8,951 bases of DNA from Bacteriovoracaceae bacterium (GCA_023151145.1 JAKLJM010000083.1:1-8951), one strand, 5' to 3'; shown: positions 1 through 7,700, counted from the stretch's first letter. Numbers and translations are program-made. Notes: generated from the sequence alone by a model not told the origin.

Positions 1-87
1 GTTAGATCTATCGTTTCAACTATGACGTTCATTGCAGCTGGTGTACTTGCCGTTGTGATTTTTAGAAAATTAGGAGTGATCGCATGA
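1..87 (+). CDS. C-terminal end of a YeeE/YedE-type sulfur transporter (left copy, partial)
   Basis: The first 28 codons, ending at TGA 85-87, encode the same peptide as the last 28 residues of the complete YeeE-family protein at 305-730, starting at its residue 114. The base identity is complete, so this is the tail of a second, duplicated copy whose front lies left of the window. It contributes the last membrane segment only. The stop codon overlaps the next start (ATGA), as in the complete copy. Whether a whole upstream copy exists in the genome or the repeat is an assembly product cannot be told from here. Confidence 0.6.
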   Translation, partial: VRSIVSTMTFIAAGVLAVVIFRKLGVIA

Positions 88-140
88 ACCAATCAAATAT
101 TAAAAACGCTATGGCCTCTTTAATTACCGGAATCGTTTTT
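1..140 (+). repeat. 140-bp direct repeat, left copy
   Basis: Bases 1-140 are identical to 644-783 at an offset of 643. The match begins at the window edge, so its true left limit is unknown, and it stops at the T-run 136-140, where the left copy continues with A and the right copy with T. The repeat covers the end of the YeeE gene and the first 19 codons of the DUF6691 gene. Perfect identity means either a very recent duplication or an assembly overlap. Confidence 0.95.
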
Positions 141-269
141 ATTTGTCGAAGTGGAGCTCGCTCAGGAAATGCCACATTAGAAGCTTTAAAATTGGGATTC
201 AAAAAACCCGTCAACATGACCGGTGGCATGCTTCAGTGGAATGAACAAAAATATTCAGTAACCAAATAA
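84..269 (+). pseudogene. Chimeric ORF: DUF6691 N-terminus joined in frame to a rhodanese C-terminus
   Basis: The 61-codon frame has two unrelated halves. Residues 1-19 (MNQSNIKNAMASLITGIVF) are the same as the first 19 residues of the DUF6691 reading frame at 727. Residues 20-61 are the C-terminal half of a rhodanese (sulfurtransferase): the catalytic loop ICRSGARSGNAT with the active-site Cys at residue 21, then NMTGGMLQW, the usual end of single-domain GlpE/PspE-type proteins. The rhodanese N-terminal half is absent. The join lies at base 140/141 after a T-run and keeps frame. A full single-domain rhodanese is about 100 residues, so this product should not fold as one. The most likely original arrangement is rhodanese, YeeE, DUF6691, with this join made by a 643-bp tandem duplication or by misassembly. 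The rhodanese assignment itself is firm. Confidence 0.75.
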
Positions 270-304
270 AATACTAGATAAGAAAATTAAAATAAGGAGA
301 ACTT

Positions 305-730
305 ATGCAAATGGATTGGATCTATGCTTTAGTAGGAGGAGCCATCATTGGATTGGCCGTCACAATTATGCTTTTATTTAACGGAAGAGTTACTGGTATC
401 AGTGGAATCGTCAATGGTATGTTAAAACCTACTGCAGGAGATTTTTTATGGCGCTTTACGTTTGTATTAGGACTTTTTATCGGTGGTTTAATTTTAAAAG
501 TCATTAGACCTGAAGCTTTCAGCGGTTCATTAAATAACTCGACTGCAACAGTCGTTATCGCTGGTTTATTGGTGGGATTTGGAACCATTATGGGTAGTGG
601 ATGCACCAGCGGCCACGGCGTCTGTGGAATAAGTCGACTTTCAGTTAGATCTATCGTTTCAACTATGACGTTCATTGCAGCTGGTGTACTTGCCGTTGTG
701 ATTTTTAGAAAATTAGGAGTGATCGCATGA
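305..730 (+). CDS. YeeE/YedE family sulfur-compound transporter subunit (Sulf_transp)
   Basis: A 141-residue inner-membrane protein of the YeeE/YedE family (PF04143), whose studied member TsuA takes up thiosulfate. Four or so hydrophobic segments are visible at about 5-25, 52-66, 82-98 and 116-134. The family signature GSGCTSGHGVCGISRLS lies at 97-113, with Cys100 and Cys107 in the places where these transporters use conserved cysteines to pass the sulfur substrate. The protein is half the length of fused YeeE proteins; in such split systems the second half is a separate DUF6691 gene, which is exactly what follows. The start at 305 is supported by an AAGGAGA ribosome site eight bases upstream, and the stop overlaps the next ATG (ATGA). 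Substrate (thiosulfate or other sulfane sulfur) is inferred from family and neighbours (rhodanese, TauE). Confidence 0.88.
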   Translation: MQMDWIYALVGGAIIGLAVTIMLLFNGRVTGISGIVNGMLKPTAGDFLWRFTFVLGLFIGGLILKVIRPEAFSGSLNNSTATVVIAGLLVGFGTIMGSGCTSGHGVCGISRLSVRSIVSTMTFIAAGVLAVVIFRKLGVIA

Positions 731-783
731 ACCAATCAAATATTAAAAACGCTATGGCCTCTTTAATTACCGGAATCGTTTTT
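644..783 (+). repeat. 140-bp direct repeat, right copy
   Basis: Identical to bases 1-140. It ends within a run of seven T (779-785), after which the sequence joins a downstream part of the DUF6691 gene, while the left copy joins a rhodanese gene. Confidence 0.95.
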
Positions 784-1106
784 TTGGAAATTTTGATGCT
801 TCACTCATCTTTGTTATGGTGGGTGCCATCATTGTTCACTTTATTACTTTTAGAATTGTCAAAAAAAGACACCATCCAGTTTTAGATGAAAAATGGCATG
901 TTCCAACGAAAACAGAAATTACTCCCGCTTTAGTTTCTGGTTCCTTTATTTTCGGTTTTGGTTGGGCGTTAGGGGGAATGTGTCCGGGCCCGGCGATTAC
1001 GAATCTTGCAAGCTTTGATATCACTCCAATTATCTTTGTCGTGAGTATGCTTGTTGGTATGTATCTTTTTAGATTTGTAGATGGTTTTTTAAAGCTAAAT
1101 AAATAA
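727..1106 (+). pseudogene. DUF6691 family (second half of split YeeE transporter), internally deleted and frameshifted
   Basis: The gene opens at 727 inside the YeeE stop codon and gives MNQSNIKNAMASLITGIVF. In this frame the sequence then turns to leucine-rich nonsense and stops near 903. From 786 a frame shifted by two bases continues normal family sequence (GNFDASLIFVMVGAIIVHF) to 1106, including the conserved GFGWALGGMCPGPA motif with its cysteine. Compared with typical DUF6691 proteins (about 135-145 residues) the segment carrying the GMTNP-type motif, roughly 20-25 residues, is missing. The two frames require the lost length to be 1 modulo 3. The first ATG of the downstream part (816) has no ribosome site, so I do not treat it as a separate gene. 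The deletion starts at the T-run that also ends the direct repeat. It is either a real inactivation or an assembly error in a gene that is intact in the organism. Confidence 0.8.
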
Positions 1107-1115
1107 GAAGGTTTT

Positions 1116-1922
1116 ATGGACTTACAATATCTCGGTTACTTTGCTTCAATTTTTATGGGATTAAGTCTTGGCATGATTGGTGGTGGAGGATCCATTCTCA
1201 CCGTTCCCATTCTAGTCTATCTTTTTAAAGTTGATCCAATCTTAGCTACTGCATATTCTCTTTTCATCGTAGGACTAACTGCTCTTTTCGGTGGAATAGG
1301 CTATCTGAAAAAAGGTGAAGTGGATTTAAAAACTGGTTTTATTTTTGCGATCCCAAGCTTTATTGGTGTTTACCTCACTAGAGCTTATTTTATGCCAAAT
1401 TTACCAGATCCCGTTTTTAGTATTGGTGCTCACCCTATTTCTAAAGCATTGCTCATCATGGGTGTATTTGCCATACTTATGCTGCTCGCTTCTCTATCAA
1501 TGATCAGAAATAAAAAAGAAACACAAAAAACTGAAATGAGTTCAACTAATAGATTTATTCTCATTTCTCTTGAAGGATTGATCGTTGGTGGAATTACAGG
1601 ATTTGTTGGAGCAGGTGGTGGATTTCTTATTATACCTGCCTTAGTTGTACTTGTTGGCCTTCCAATGAAAATTGCCGTTGGGACTTCACTTTTTATTATT
1701 GCTGCCAAATCCCTCATTGGATTTCTTGGTGATCTTCAAAAACAAGCCTATATAGACTGGAGATTGATGTTAACAATCGCAGGAATAGCTATCATCGGAT
1801 TATTCATCGGTATGTTTTTTTCGGCTAAGGTACCCGAGAAAACTCTTAAAAAAGGATTCGGTTATTTTGTCCTCATTATGGGCTCATTCATCTTGTTCGA
1901 TCAAATTTCAAAAATAAATTAA
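1116..1922 (+). CDS. Sulfite exporter TauE/SafE family permease
   Basis: A 268-residue integral membrane protein of the TauE/SafE family (PF01925), which exports or imports sulfite, sulfoacetate and related organosulfur anions. It shows the internal duplication typical of the family: GMIGGGGSILTVP at 19-31 and GFVGAGGGFLIIP at 162-174, each at the start of a bundle of hydrophobic helices. A polar cytoplasmic-looking loop rich in Lys, Glu and Thr at about 131-145 divides the halves. Length is normal and the frame intact. An AAGAAGG ribosome site lies just upstream of the ATG, and the gene begins nine bases after the DUF6691 stop, so it is the last gene of the sulfur operon. In known BigR-type and persulfide-dioxygenase clusters the same set (rhodanese, YeeE halves, TauE) serves sulfide or persulfide detoxification; that role is inferred here. 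Confidence 0.88.
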   Translation: MDLQYLGYFASIFMGLSLGMIGGGGSILTVPILVYLFKVDPILATAYSLFIVGLTALFGGIGYLKKGEVDLKTGFIFAIPSFIGVYLTRAYFMPNLPDPVFSIGAHPISKALLIMGVFAILMLLASLSMIRNKKETQKTEMSSTNRFILISLEGLIVGGITGFVGAGGGFLIIPALVVLVGLPMKIAVGTSLFIIAAKSLIGFLGDLQKQAYIDWRLMLTIAGIAIIGLFIGMFFSAKVPEKTLKKGFGYFVLIMGSFILFDQISKIN

Positions 1923-1926
1923 GTTC

Positions 1927-2472
1927 TTAAATTCGAGTATCGCGCAATCGATACTCGAATAATCCCTTGAGTAAATCAGTCTTAGTAATAATCCCTACCA
2001 TATGATGCTCTTTATTTATCACTGGCATTGCACTAATTTTTTCTTCAACCATAACTTTTGCAACCTGAGCCACCGGAGTGTCTTCTTCAACCAGAATAAG
2101 AATTGTTTTCATAATGGCATTGGCCGCTAAAAACTGAAAAGTCCCCATGGTTTCTACTTTTAAAAGATCGCGATCTGAAATCATACCGATGACAATACGT
2201 GAATCTTTTAAGACGGGTAGATGTCGAAAACCTTTTTCTTTAAAGATTTTTTGCACACTGACTAACGGCGTATCTATTTCAATGGTCAAAGGATTTTTTT
2301 TCATTAATTCAGAAACAATAACTTCAGAGTCATCAATGATCGCAGGATTTCGATTAAAGGCTTTGTCTCCTGAAACTAAGGTCTTTTCTAAACGATGACC
2401 AAATTTCTCTTTTGAGAGATAGTCAAAAAAGTGATTTCTTAAAATACCATTTGTTCCCAAGTAAAAACTCAT
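1927..2472 (-). CDS. Tandem CBS-domain protein
   Basis: A 181-residue soluble protein with two CBS domains, at about 53-108 (ending GMISDRDLLKV) and 118-172 (ending GIITKTDLLKG). CBS pairs bind adenine nucleotides or S-adenosylmethionine and act as sensors; the closest familiar architecture is AcuB-like or stand-alone CBS-pair proteins. Residues 1-50 (MSFYLGTNGI...) are not part of a domain I recognise. I chose the ATG at 2472 because GGGAG lies six bases upstream; a longer reading from 2514 would add 14 residues, has no good ribosome site and would overlap the helicase. The gene begins 32 bases after the helicase stop on the same strand, suggesting one transcript. What it regulates is not visible. 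Confidence 0.85.
   Translation of the reverse strand: MSFYLGTNGILRNHFFDYLSKEKFGHRLEKTLVSGDKAFNRNPAIIDDSEVIVSELMKKNPLTIEIDTPLVSVQKIFKEKGFRHLPVLKDSRIVIGMISDRDLLKVETMGTFQFLAANAIMKTILILVEEDTPVAQVAKVMVEEKISAMPVINKEHHMVGIITKTDLLKGLFEYRLRDTRI
1931..1960. terminator. Perfect 12-bp hairpin between convergent genes, possible bidirectional terminator
   Basis: ATTCGAGTATCG (1931-1942), a six-base loop, then its exact reverse complement (1949-1960). It starts eight bases after the TauE stop and lies inside the last codons of the convergent CBS gene. Neither side has a clear T-run, so efficient intrinsic termination is uncertain; it could instead protect 3' ends or block read-through between converging transcripts. 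Confidence 0.4.
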
Positions 2473-2504
2473 ACTGATCTCCCTTTTATTTATTTTATTC
2501 CTAA

Positions 2505-3569
2505 TCACCCCCAAAGATCAACAAAGGGCTTTTCTGCAATATTTTTTAGACACTCGATATTTTTCATCCACTTTTTTTTCAATTTTCCTTTTTGATCAAA
2601 TCCGTTCATTTCAAACACCTTAAAATCCTCCCCTCTTCTTCCTCCTCGTCCAACCATCTGAACCCAAAAATCACGGTGAGCGATGGGATAAAATAAAAAG
2701 ATATGAGATAGCTTAGGTAAATTGACCCCATGACTTAGGCATGTCGTTGCGACAATAACATCAGGATTTTGGCCATTAGACATAATCTCCCGAAGATTTT
2801 GTCTAAAATTATTCACTTCTCCGCTCACACAACCAATGGCTTCAAATCCATGGCGCTGTAACCTTTCTACTAGAAAATCTACTTCTCTTCTAAATTGTAA
2901 AAAAACTAAAATCGTGTCCGTTGCTTTTTTGTTTTTTAATATATTCCAAAACTTCTTTTCTAACATTTGTTTTTGAGTTGGTGAGTAAAAGTGAACGGAA
3001 TTGGGGTCTTTCTTTAAGCCATAATTGCCAACATCTAAAATGAGAATGGCTTCATTCGTGAAATGATGATCAAGGACTAAACGTTCGTAATGTTCTTTGG
3101 AAAAAGTTGCCGTTAGAGAGATTTGTTTAAATTGATAATTTTTTATTTCATAAAGTCGTTCTAGTAAAATCGGTCTAAACTCTTCTCCCCAATGAAAAAA
3201 CAAATGTATTTCATCCACCACCACTACCACCTTTTCACGTTGCTGTTGCAATTCCTCAAAAAAACCATCGGGAATCATTTCAACAGTTGCGACAAAAAAT
3301 GTTTTTTTTCCTTGCTCAATTCGCTGAATGAAATCACTAAAATCAATCGCTTTACTCGCTCGTTTGGTCATTGATTTTGAAACATCATTTATGAGCCTTT
3401 CTTCAAGTTCATCGGCCAATGCTCTTAGTGGTGAAAGGTAAAATATATGGAAGTCGTTACTGGTAAAAAACTCTAACATCAAAGAGGTTTTCCCCGCACC
3501 AGTTGGGGCTATAAAAAAAATTTCTTGGTAATCTTCCAATAACTTTGCAAAACTGTGTCCTTGATTCAT
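2505..3569 (-). CDS. Compact superfamily 2 DExH-box helicase
   Basis: A 354-residue protein with both RecA-like helicase lobes and almost nothing else. Lobe 1 has Walker A APTGAGKT (21-28), motif Ia around SPLRALADE (46-54), Walker B VVVVDEIH (115-122) and motif III SLTATF (151-156). Lobe 2 has a motif IV-like region at 219-227, motif V VIVATTCLSHGVNLP (271-285) and the arginine-finger motif VI QMVGRGGRRG (304-313). The GVNLP and QMVGRGGR forms recall Ski2/Hel308-type helicases, but the winged-helix and ratchet domains of those enzymes are missing, and there is no Q-motif. It should hydrolyse ATP and move or unwind nucleic acid; substrate (DNA or RNA) cannot be told. The start is firm: AGGAGG stands five bases before the ATG. 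The stop is followed 32 bases later by the CBS gene, and the promoter region is shared with divergent rsmE. Confidence 0.85.
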   Translation of the reverse strand: MNQGHSFAKLLEDYQEIFFIAPTGAGKTSLMLEFFTSNDFHIFYLSPLRALADELEERLINDVSKSMTKRASKAIDFSDFIQRIEQGKKTFFVATVEMIPDGFFEELQQQREKVVVVVDEIHLFFHWGEEFRPILLERLYEIKNYQFKQISLTATFSKEHYERLVLDHHFTNEAILILDVGNYGLKKDPNSVHFYSPTQKQMLEKKFWNILKNKKATDTILVFLQFRREVDFLVERLQRHGFEAIGCVSGEVNNFRQNLREIMSNGQNPDVIVATTCLSHGVNLPKLSHIFLFYPIAHRDFWVQMVGRGGRRGEDFKVFEMNGFDQKGKLKKKWMKNIECLKNIAEKPFVDLWG

Positions 3570-3704
3570 ATTAACCTCCTGATATTAGAAAGTTATCTCT
3601 GCATATTTTTTCGTTCTTTAAAGATGACTAAGTCCTTAATTTATGGGAATTAATTGAGGGATAAAATCAAAAATTGCCTAGTACCAAGAATAAAAAGAAT
3701 TAAT
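3570..3704. promoter_or_regulatory. Divergent intergenic region between helicase and rsmE
   Basis: This AT-rich 135-base gap must carry promoters for both directions. On the + strand TAAAAT at 3662-3667 is a fair -10 box about 37 bases before the chosen rsmE start, but no good -35 is paired with it. On the - strand the only clear element is the AGGAGG ribosome site at 3575-3580. I see no repeat or operator-like palindrome. Confidence 0.3.
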
Positions 3705-4454
3705 ATGAATGCACTATTTCTCGAATCAACTGAAGAATTAACCGGCGACTTAGTATGCTCTCATTTAGTATCCTCTAAAGACACATATATTTTAACTCAT
3801 CTTCATAACGTTATTAAACCCGCAATCGGTGATCAGTTAAAAGTCATCGTTAAGGATCAAGGTCTTTATTTAACAGAACTCATTTCTCTTTCAGCCGATG
3901 AAGTTAAACTTGAAATTAAAAAAGAATTAAAAAAAATCGAGCCATGGATCGATTTAGTTATTGGAGTCTCCAGACCTCAAACCACAAAAAAAATCCTTGA
4001 GCACGGAACTACTTATGGAGTTAAGAGTTTTCATTTTTTTATGGCGGAACTTTCTGAGAAAAGTTATTTAACCTCAAAAGTTTTTACTTCAGATGAAGGA
4101 CAGGATTTGTTAAAGCTAGGTCTTTCGCAATCTGCTCGCTATTATAAACTCCCTCAAGTTAAAACTTCGCTCTTTAATCCGGCAAGTCAGTATAAAGATT
4201 TTGATTTTAAATTTATTTTAGAATTCGATGAGGCTAAAAGATTTACTGAAATTCCTTTGCCTGATTTATCAGGTGGAAAACAAGCCAAAATGGTCTTGGC
4301 CATTGGCCCTGAAAGAGGATTTCGAACAAATGATATTAATCGTTTCTTAGAAGCTGGTTTCCAAAAAGTAACCATCTCTGAAGCGGTTCTAAGGGTTGAA
4401 CACGCCTTATATTCAAGCCTTGCACAACTGGAATTATTAACTAAAAAGTATTAA
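3705..4454 (+). CDS. rsmE: 16S rRNA (uracil(1498)-N(3))-methyltransferase
   Basis: A 249-residue member of the RsmE family (PF04452), a SPOUT-class enzyme that methylates U1498 of 16S rRNA using S-adenosylmethionine in the assembled 30S subunit. Residues 1-70 are the PUA-like RNA-binding part. The methyltransferase domain contains an EQSGR-like segment (LSQSARYYKLPQV, 140-152) and the trefoil-knot SAM site: LAIGPERGF (198-206), then ISEAVLRVEHA (224-234). The usual family forms are GPEGGF and LRxETA, so Arg204 and His233 are variants at conserved places; related variants occur in some family members, and I expect activity to be kept. The ATG at 3705 gives normal family length; reading back to a TTG at 3654 would add 17 residues without family similarity. 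Its ribosome site is weak (AAAAAGAA). A Nfu gene follows after 20 bases. Confidence 0.88.
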   Translation: MNALFLESTEELTGDLVCSHLVSSKDTYILTHLHNVIKPAIGDQLKVIVKDQGLYLTELISLSADEVKLEIKKELKKIEPWIDLVIGVSRPQTTKKILEHGTTYGVKSFHFFMAELSEKSYLTSKVFTSDEGQDLLKLGLSQSARYYKLPQVKTSLFNPASQYKDFDFKFILEFDEAKRFTEIPLPDLSGGKQAKMVLAIGPERGFRTNDINRFLEAGFQKVTISEAVLRVEHALYSSLAQLELLTKKY

Positions 4455-4474
4455 AATAGTAGTATGGAGAATGT

Positions 4475-4729
4475 ATGATTTTAAAAATAGAAATATTATT
4501 TGATGAACAAGTGAGACCAAGCCTTGCGGCTCACGGTGGAAACGTTGAAATTATTGATCTAGATAACGATCGCCTTTTTGTTAGACTTCATGGCGGATGC
4601 CAAGGGTGTTCGAGTTCAAAACTCACATTAAAAGATGGAATTGAGCAATTGGTGAAAAAAAATTTCCCCAATATTTCTGAAGTTGTCGATTTAACAGATC
4701 ACGAACAAGGTGAAAATCCCTACATGTAA
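4475..4729 (+). CDS. NifU C-terminal (Nfu) domain Fe-S cluster scaffold/carrier
   Basis: An 84-residue protein consisting only of the NifU C-terminal domain (PF01106). It has the hallmark segment LHGGCQGCSSSKLTLKDGIE (39-58-type region) with Cys42 and Cys45 as the CxxC pair that, from two subunits, holds a [4Fe-4S] cluster for delivery to target proteins. The N-terminal RPSLAAHGGNVEI and the C-terminal GENPYM also fit the family, in which many members end in NPYY. No A-type or IscU-like domain is fused, unlike NfuA or full NifU. GGAGA at 4466-4470 supports the start. It follows rsmE after 20 bases and is probably cotranscribed with it; the pairing of a housekeeping rRNA methylase with an Fe-S carrier does not itself indicate a shared pathway. 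Confidence 0.9.
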   Translation: MILKIEILFDEQVRPSLAAHGGNVEIIDLDNDRLFVRLHGGCQGCSSSKLTLKDGIEQLVKKNFPNISEVVDLTDHEQGENPYM

Positions 4730-4731
4730 AA

Positions 4732-4752
4732 CATTGGCCTATATGGCCAATG
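4732..4752. terminator. Hairpin at the convergence of the Nfu and lipoprotein genes
   Basis: CATTGGCC (4732-4739), loop TATAT, GGCCAATG (4745-4752) form a perfect 8-bp stem. It begins three bases after the Nfu stop and contains the stop codon of the convergent lipoprotein gene (4739-4741). On the - strand it is followed by TTTTAC, and on the + strand by CTTT, so it most probably ends transcription from both sides, with moderate strength. Confidence 0.55.
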
Positions 4753-7700
4753 CTTTAAATGCTTCACTTGTGGCTTTATTTTCATTTTCGTGACAAAAAC
4801 TGTCTGTTTCAAAAAATTCTTTATTCAAATCATTTTTAATTTTGGGATTTAATTCATTGACTGCTTTTTTATAACGACTCACCACTCGCATTAAGCCGTT
4901 AATATTTTCATTGGTCGTTAAAAATCCCATATTGCTAGCACAAGACACTTTATCTAATTTGGCCATTTCAAAAACAGATAAGCCTAAGCCCATTTGATCA
5001 TTTAATGAACGTAGCACTTGAACTTCCGCTGTTTGCGGTTGGCCCTTGACCCAAGTGGAGTGAATTTTAGATTCCGTTAAAGCTAGAATTGTATCACTAG
5101 GCTTACTTAGTTTATGTTTGGTATTAATAATAAAAAAATCAGCAGATGCTTTAGGAGCTATTTTACCTAGATAATTGTCTAAGCCTGCAATTCTTGCATT
5201 ATTGAGCGATGCCATTTTTATCAATTCGTGATCACTTAAAACATTTTGGAGTTTTGATTGATTTATTTTTTTAGCAACTTTTAGTTCATAGAGCATCGAG
5301 CGTGTTCCACTTAAAGACCAGTCACTTCCTAAGCCCATCATTAATTTATTCTTTTTTGCTGCAACAATTTTTGCATAACTTTTATATAGCAATGCATTTG
5401 ATGTCGGAGACCAAATAAGTGGCGTTGAAGATTTTTGCATCTGTGATAACTCTTCTTCATTAAACCCTAAACCATGAATGACCACACTTTGAGATTGTGC
5501 TAAGCCAAGTTTTGATAAAAGCGTCCACTCTGCTCGAGACATTTCATCTACACCTTCACCCAAATGAACATAAAAAGCCTTTGTTCTTTCTTTCCAACTC
5601 GTCGGTTGATTGGCCACAAAGGGAGACTGATTATCGTATTCACTTTTTAGTCTATTTGCCCCAGATGATTTAAATTTCTCTGTTCCTAAATTATGACTAC
5701 CAAAAGCTTCCGAGGTAATAGGAAGTGCAGTAGATCTAATATTATCACTTCCATCTAGAGAAATTCTTTCTAAGTTTTGAGCCGCATCTAACGAGCAGGC
5801 ATCTAATTCATTTTCAAGAACGCGCGCTTTTGATAAGCCACGTTTTTTCCCTTCTCCTATATAATATGGTGTCACTCCTCTAAAGGTAATGTCCCCAGAA
5901 GTTTCATCAAAGGAAGTTGAACCTTGAATCGTAGTTGTTCCTCCTAAAAGGGCTTTTATCTCGCCAAAACGTAAAACATGACAACGTTCTTTTGCCAAAC
6001 ATTTCACTTTTTGAGCTTCATCAATCATGCTCGAGCACTCAGGAATATCAGTATAAACTTTTTTATAAATTTCTTTTATTCCCTTAGTGTATGTCGATAA
6101 CTCTGGCCATTCATAACGATTTTGAAAAAACTTATTCGTGCTCCAAAGAGGAAAAAAATTATATTTTAAATGGTTATGCCCATCGATGAGACCTGGAAAA
6201 AGAACAACTCCAGAGAGAATTGGACTAGGCAATAGTCTATTTGGTGAAGAGGTAAACACATCCTTAATCAAACCATTTTGCATGACAATTGTCGCACGTT
6301 TAAATGTGTCAGATTCATAATCTGCAATTTCCGCTTCTATAACAACTTCATCATCTTTACTAGAAATCTTACGCTCTCCAAGTTGCACAATTCCAGGAGC
6401 ATCATTTTTTTCATCTACTAACATCCACTCACTATTTTGTGAGTATTCTTGATTCAATCCATAAAAATGATCAAATTGTTCGACACCATTTTTAAAATAA
6501 AAACGACGACTCATCTCTTTTGAGTATTGAGTTTTTTGGAGATGTAAATCTTGAAGTCGATTTTGACTTAAGCGACGTGTGACGACTTTATTGCTAACAG
6601 TATGGATGGTAGGATATTCAAAACGATCGATCACGGTATGATTATCGACATGATAAAGTGAAATTCTGTCTCGCGATTTTAATCCAGTCGTGCTATCTCC
6701 AATCACAGAAGAAAAATGAGCACCAATCGTAACTAAAAGAGGATATTCTTCTTTGGTTGGCTTTCGACCATTTAGTTCCGTGAACTTTGTTTCAAATTTT
6801 TCTTTATAATAAGCTTCGTTAAAATATCTTCCTACGATAAGTGCGGTTTTCTTCGCTCCAAGAATCGTGAATTTCGGATCATAAAGCGGAGTCCCCAAAG
6901 TCTCTACTTTTAAACTTGGCTTAAATCCCACTAATTCGCCTGAGAATCCTGGATTAGTACTTAGATCCATTGATTCCCCATCCAGTCGTGGAAAAAAACG
7001 ATCATCGATACGCATACCAAAAAGATTTACAGCTGTATCACCAAAATTATAGAGCTCAATATAATCCCCTGCATCTACGACGCGTTTTAATTGTTTAAAT
7101 TGAAATTGAGACTCACTCATAATTTCAGTAATTGCAATTTTTGGAATTGATAAATCTTTTGAACTTGGAACTGAAAAGTACTTAGTCTTTTTATAAAGTT
7201 GGTTTTTCAAAAATTTCGTTATTTCACCACTTTTAACAATGACGGTTAATTCATCATTAGAGTTTTCAGCAGATTGACTAAAATTATGAGAACCAAAAAT
7301 CGTGACATTTTCATCAATCAAAAAAAGTTTATTATGGAGTTCTCCATTCATATTTGACTGATAAAGAGGTATCCCTGCTTCGGCTAATCTATCTTTTGTA
7401 TTTTCGGCTTCAATCACCTTATTATTAAAAATCCCTTCCACGTATACTCTTCTAACCATCGAGTCATCTGTTGGATAGAAATAGCGAAACACTGATTTTA
7501 ATTCACCCTTTGGGGTAAGATAGTTTTTTGCAGATTTTAAATTATTTTCTAAATCAGTTTTTATTTTTAATTTAAATTGGTTTTTCTCAACATCAGATTT
7601 AAATGTTTTATCATTTTTACCACCGTTATCTCTCACAACAACATCGGGATTTTCTCCAGGGTGAGGCAATAAAATAATCGGCGAGATATTTCTTCCAGAG

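Larger units (their letters stand above)
141..783 (+). repeat. Inferred 643-bp tandem duplication unit
   Basis: If the left repeat copy is the end of a preceding unit, the repeating unit runs from the rhodanese catalytic loop (141) through the complete YeeE gene to the nineteenth codon of the DUF6691 gene (783). Only one full unit and the last 140 bases of the previous one are visible. The number of units is unknown. The boundary carries a short T-run (GTTTTT) that could have acted as microhomology. Confidence 0.5.

Noticed and set aside
322..735. Long open frame on the - strand opposite the YeeE gene
   Set aside because: It mirrors a clear membrane-protein gene, has no ribosome site and shows no domain; Pro/Ile/Thr-rich composition is typical of an antisense shadow.
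816..1106. A separate 96-residue gene starting at the ATG at 816
   Set aside because: Family sequence continues upstream of this Met (GNFDASLIFV), and there is no ribosome site, so it is the tail of the broken DUF6691 gene.
2473..2514. Fourteen extra N-terminal residues for the CBS protein
   Set aside because: The start at 2472 has GGGAG six bases upstream, while the longer form lacks a ribosome site and overlaps the helicase end.
3654..3704. TTG start giving RsmE 17 more residues
   Set aside because: The ATG at 3705 gives normal family length and N-terminus; the added residues are basic and unlike RsmE.
6138..6320. Short + strand open frame within the lipoprotein gene
   Set aside because: It lies opposite the conserved amidohydrolase FPGLIDGHNH region and is a shadow frame.
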